DNA of 25,552 nucleotides from an uncultured Erythrobacteraceae bacterium (lineage in GTDB: Bacteria; Pseudomonadota; Alphaproteobacteria; Sphingomonadales; Sphingomonadaceae), in contig CAMLQG010000044.1 in NCBI GenBank assembly GCA_946482075.1, forward strand, positions 1-25,552, in the 5' to 3' direction. Below are positions 24,409 to 25,552 of this stretch, piece after piece. The notes below the pieces were generated by a model, which saw nothing but the letters and a program-made list of their open reading frames with translations, ran no database searches and was not told the DNA's origin. The position numbers and the translations under genes were made by a program. How positions within the stretch are numbered: position 1 is the stretch's first letter; every line of letters begins with the position of its first letter.

Positions 24409-25254
24409 GTGCAGAACGAACCGCCTTACGAACCCCTATCTCCCGGGCTGTATCTTGTCGCCACCCCTATTGGCAATCTCGGGGATATCACCTTTCGAGC
24501 CGCCGAGATTTTACAACGGTGTGACGCAGTGGCCTGCGAAGATACGCGCGTCACAGCGAAGCTGCTTCGCCATCTTGGCGTGTCGAAGCCACTCTGGCGT
24601 TATGACGATCATAGCGGGGAGACCGATCGGGAACGCTTGCTGGGAGCAATGGCGCATAAGGCCGTGGCACTGGTGAGCGATGCGGGCACGCCGCTGATTT
24701 CCGATCCGGGATATCGTCTGGTCCGCGCCGCGCGGGAGGCCCGGATCGCGATCACCAGCCTGCCGGGGCCCAGCGCCGCGATCGTTGCGATCACGCTGTC
24801 GGGCCTGCCGAACGACCGGTTCCTCTTCGCGGGCTTCCTGCCGCAGAAGGAAAAGGCCCGGCACGATGTGCTGGAGGAACTGGCCCGGGTTCCGGCCACG
24901 CTGGTATTCTACGAAACCGCCCCGCGCCTTGCGAAATCGCTGGCGGCCGTCGAGGACGTACTGCCCGGCCGCGACGTGGCGGTGGCGCGTGAACTGACCA
25001 AGGCGTTCGAGGAATGCCGCACGGGCACGCCCACGGAACTCGCCGCTCATTATGATGCTCACCCGCCCAAAGGCGAGATCGTGCTGTTGATCGGTCCGCC
25101 GCGCGATGAGGCGGATGCCACCGATTCCGATGCGCTGCTGATCGCGGAAATGGCGGAGAGCGGCCCGTCGCAAGCGGCAAGCAAAGTGGCGAGAATGACG
25201 GGACTCGACCGCAAGGCGCTCTATGCCCGCGCGCTGGAACTGCGCGGCAAGTGA
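24409..25254 (+). CDS. rsmI: 16S rRNA (cytidine(1402)-2'-O)-methyltransferase
   Basis: RsmI methylates the ribose of C1402 in the decoding centre of 16S rRNA. It is 281 aa, the usual size, with the tetrapyrrole-methylase-type fold. Hallmarks are LYLVATPIGNLGDITFRAAEIL, CEDTRVTAKLLRHLG, YDDHSGETDRERLL, LVSDAGTPLISDPGYRLV and the SAM-region LPGPSAAIVAITLSGLPNDRFLFAGFLP. FYETAPRL and ARELTKAFEE follow. No ATG is available; GTG 24409 is the likely start, with only a weak AAGAGA upstream. The stop overlaps the GTG start of yraN (GTGA), so the two are coupled. Confidence 0.95.
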   Translation: MQNEPPYEPLSPGLYLVATPIGNLGDITFRAAEILQRCDAVACEDTRVTAKLLRHLGVSKPLWRYDDHSGETDRERLLGAMAHKAVALVSDAGTPLISDPGYRLVRAAREARIAITSLPGPSAAIVAITLSGLPNDRFLFAGFLPQKEKARHDVLEELARVPATLVFYETAPRLAKSLAAVEDVLPGRDVAVARELTKAFEECRTGTPTELAAHYDAHPPKGEIVLLIGPPRDEADATDSDALLIAEMAESGPSQAASKVARMTGLDRKALYARALELRGK

Positions 25255-25552
25255 ACCGGCGGGAGGCCGAGAAGCGCGGTCGCAGGGGCGAGGGCTGGGC
25301 GGCGCTTTATCTCAGATTGTGCGGCTGGCGGATCGTCGCCCGCCGCGTGAAGATGCCGCGCGGCGAGGTCGACCTGATCGCACGGCGGGGCCGGACAGTG
25401 GCTTTCGTCGAAGTAAAATGGCGCGGAAATGCGCGCGAGCTCGACCAGGCAATCGATGCAAGGCGCCTTTCACGCGTGGCTGCGGCGGCGGAAGCGCTGG
25501 CGCAGCGCCATGCCCGTCAGGGCGAGGATGTGCGGATCGATGTCCTCCTGCT
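25251..25552 (+). CDS. yraN: YraN family (UPF0102) nuclease-fold protein, 3' truncated by the window edge
   Basis: About 100 residues of a YraN/UPF0102 protein are visible, beginning at GTG 25251, which overlaps the rsmI stop by 4 bp. The family has a restriction-endonuclease-like fold. The active-site pattern is present: GEVDLIARRGRTVAFVEVKWR, with the Asp and the ExK of the PD-(D/E)xK type. It opens with the expected EAEKRGRRGEGWAALYLRLCGWRIVARRVK. The biological role is unsettled. The frame is open to the right edge, so the last part lies outside the window. Confidence 0.93.
   Translation, partial: MNRREAEKRGRRGEGWAALYLRLCGWRIVARRVKMPRGEVDLIARRGRTVAFVEVKWRGNARELDQAIDARRLSRVAAAAEALAQRHARQGEDVRIDVLL

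Noticed and set aside
1..25552. CRISPR arrays, tRNA/rRNA genes, insertion sequences and prophage genes
   Set aside because: No regularly spaced repeats, cloverleaf sequences, transposase or integrase motifs were seen on either strand.

Overview
The window is about 25.5 kb of GC-rich, gene-dense chromosome with almost no intergenic space. Everything fits an alphaproteobacterium of the order Sphingomonadales. The indications are two large sphingomonad-style TonB-dependent receptors, a divergent BioC-like methyltransferase/comF pair, a DOMON-like protein coupled to a DUF1343/NamZ enzyme, a MoxR/CoxE-type VWA pair, and an lpoA-rsmI-yraN cluster. I see no tRNA, rRNA, CRISPR array, transposase or prophage gene. 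The assignment to an order comes from recalled family similarity, not from a database search.

Layout, left to right. (1) 1-761: 3' end of pyruvate phosphate dikinase, facing a BioC-like methyltransferase (minus), which is divergent from comF. (2) 2391-2730: a gene-poor stretch with strong hairpins, then hisI (apparently starting at ATT) and a 600-residue acyl-CoA dehydrogenase. (3) 5094-10834, all minus: an MFS exporter, cysteine synthase and dienelactone hydrolase-like protein joined by 4-base overlaps, followed downstream by the first TonB-dependent receptor and its terminators. (4) 10917-12583, minus: a PilZ protein and tyrS. (5) 12615-14359, plus: DOMON-like protein and NamZ, overlapping by 4 bases. 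(6) 14350-17393, minus: moxR, a VWA/CoxE-like protein and an extradiol dioxygenase-fold protein. A large dRS3-like inverted repeat lies between moxR and the VWA gene. (7) 17662-21165: the second TonB-dependent receptor (minus) and a divergent TetR-type regulator, separated by a 333-bp region full of palindromes and direct repeats. (8) 21170-24369, minus: parE and an LpoA-like lipoprotein. (9) 24409-25552, plus: rsmI and the start of yraN.

How the genes work together. Most are housekeeping: tRNA charging, histidine synthesis, chromosome decatenation, 16S rRNA methylation, peptidoglycan synthesis control and PEP/pyruvate interconversion. The accessory part is outer-membrane uptake. The second receptor very probably forms a regulated unit with the TetR-type protein. 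The first receptor sits at the end of an exporter/cysteine synthase/hydrolase operon and may or may not belong to it. NamZ with the DOMON-like protein points to amino-sugar or peptidoglycan salvage.

I found no clearly new multi-gene system. The best leads are the operator-like array at 20135-20403, the apparent ATT start of hisI, the DOMON-NamZ coupling, the dRS3-like element inside the moxR-VWA unit, and a hairpin-rich gene-free stretch at 2400-2650 that could encode a small RNA.
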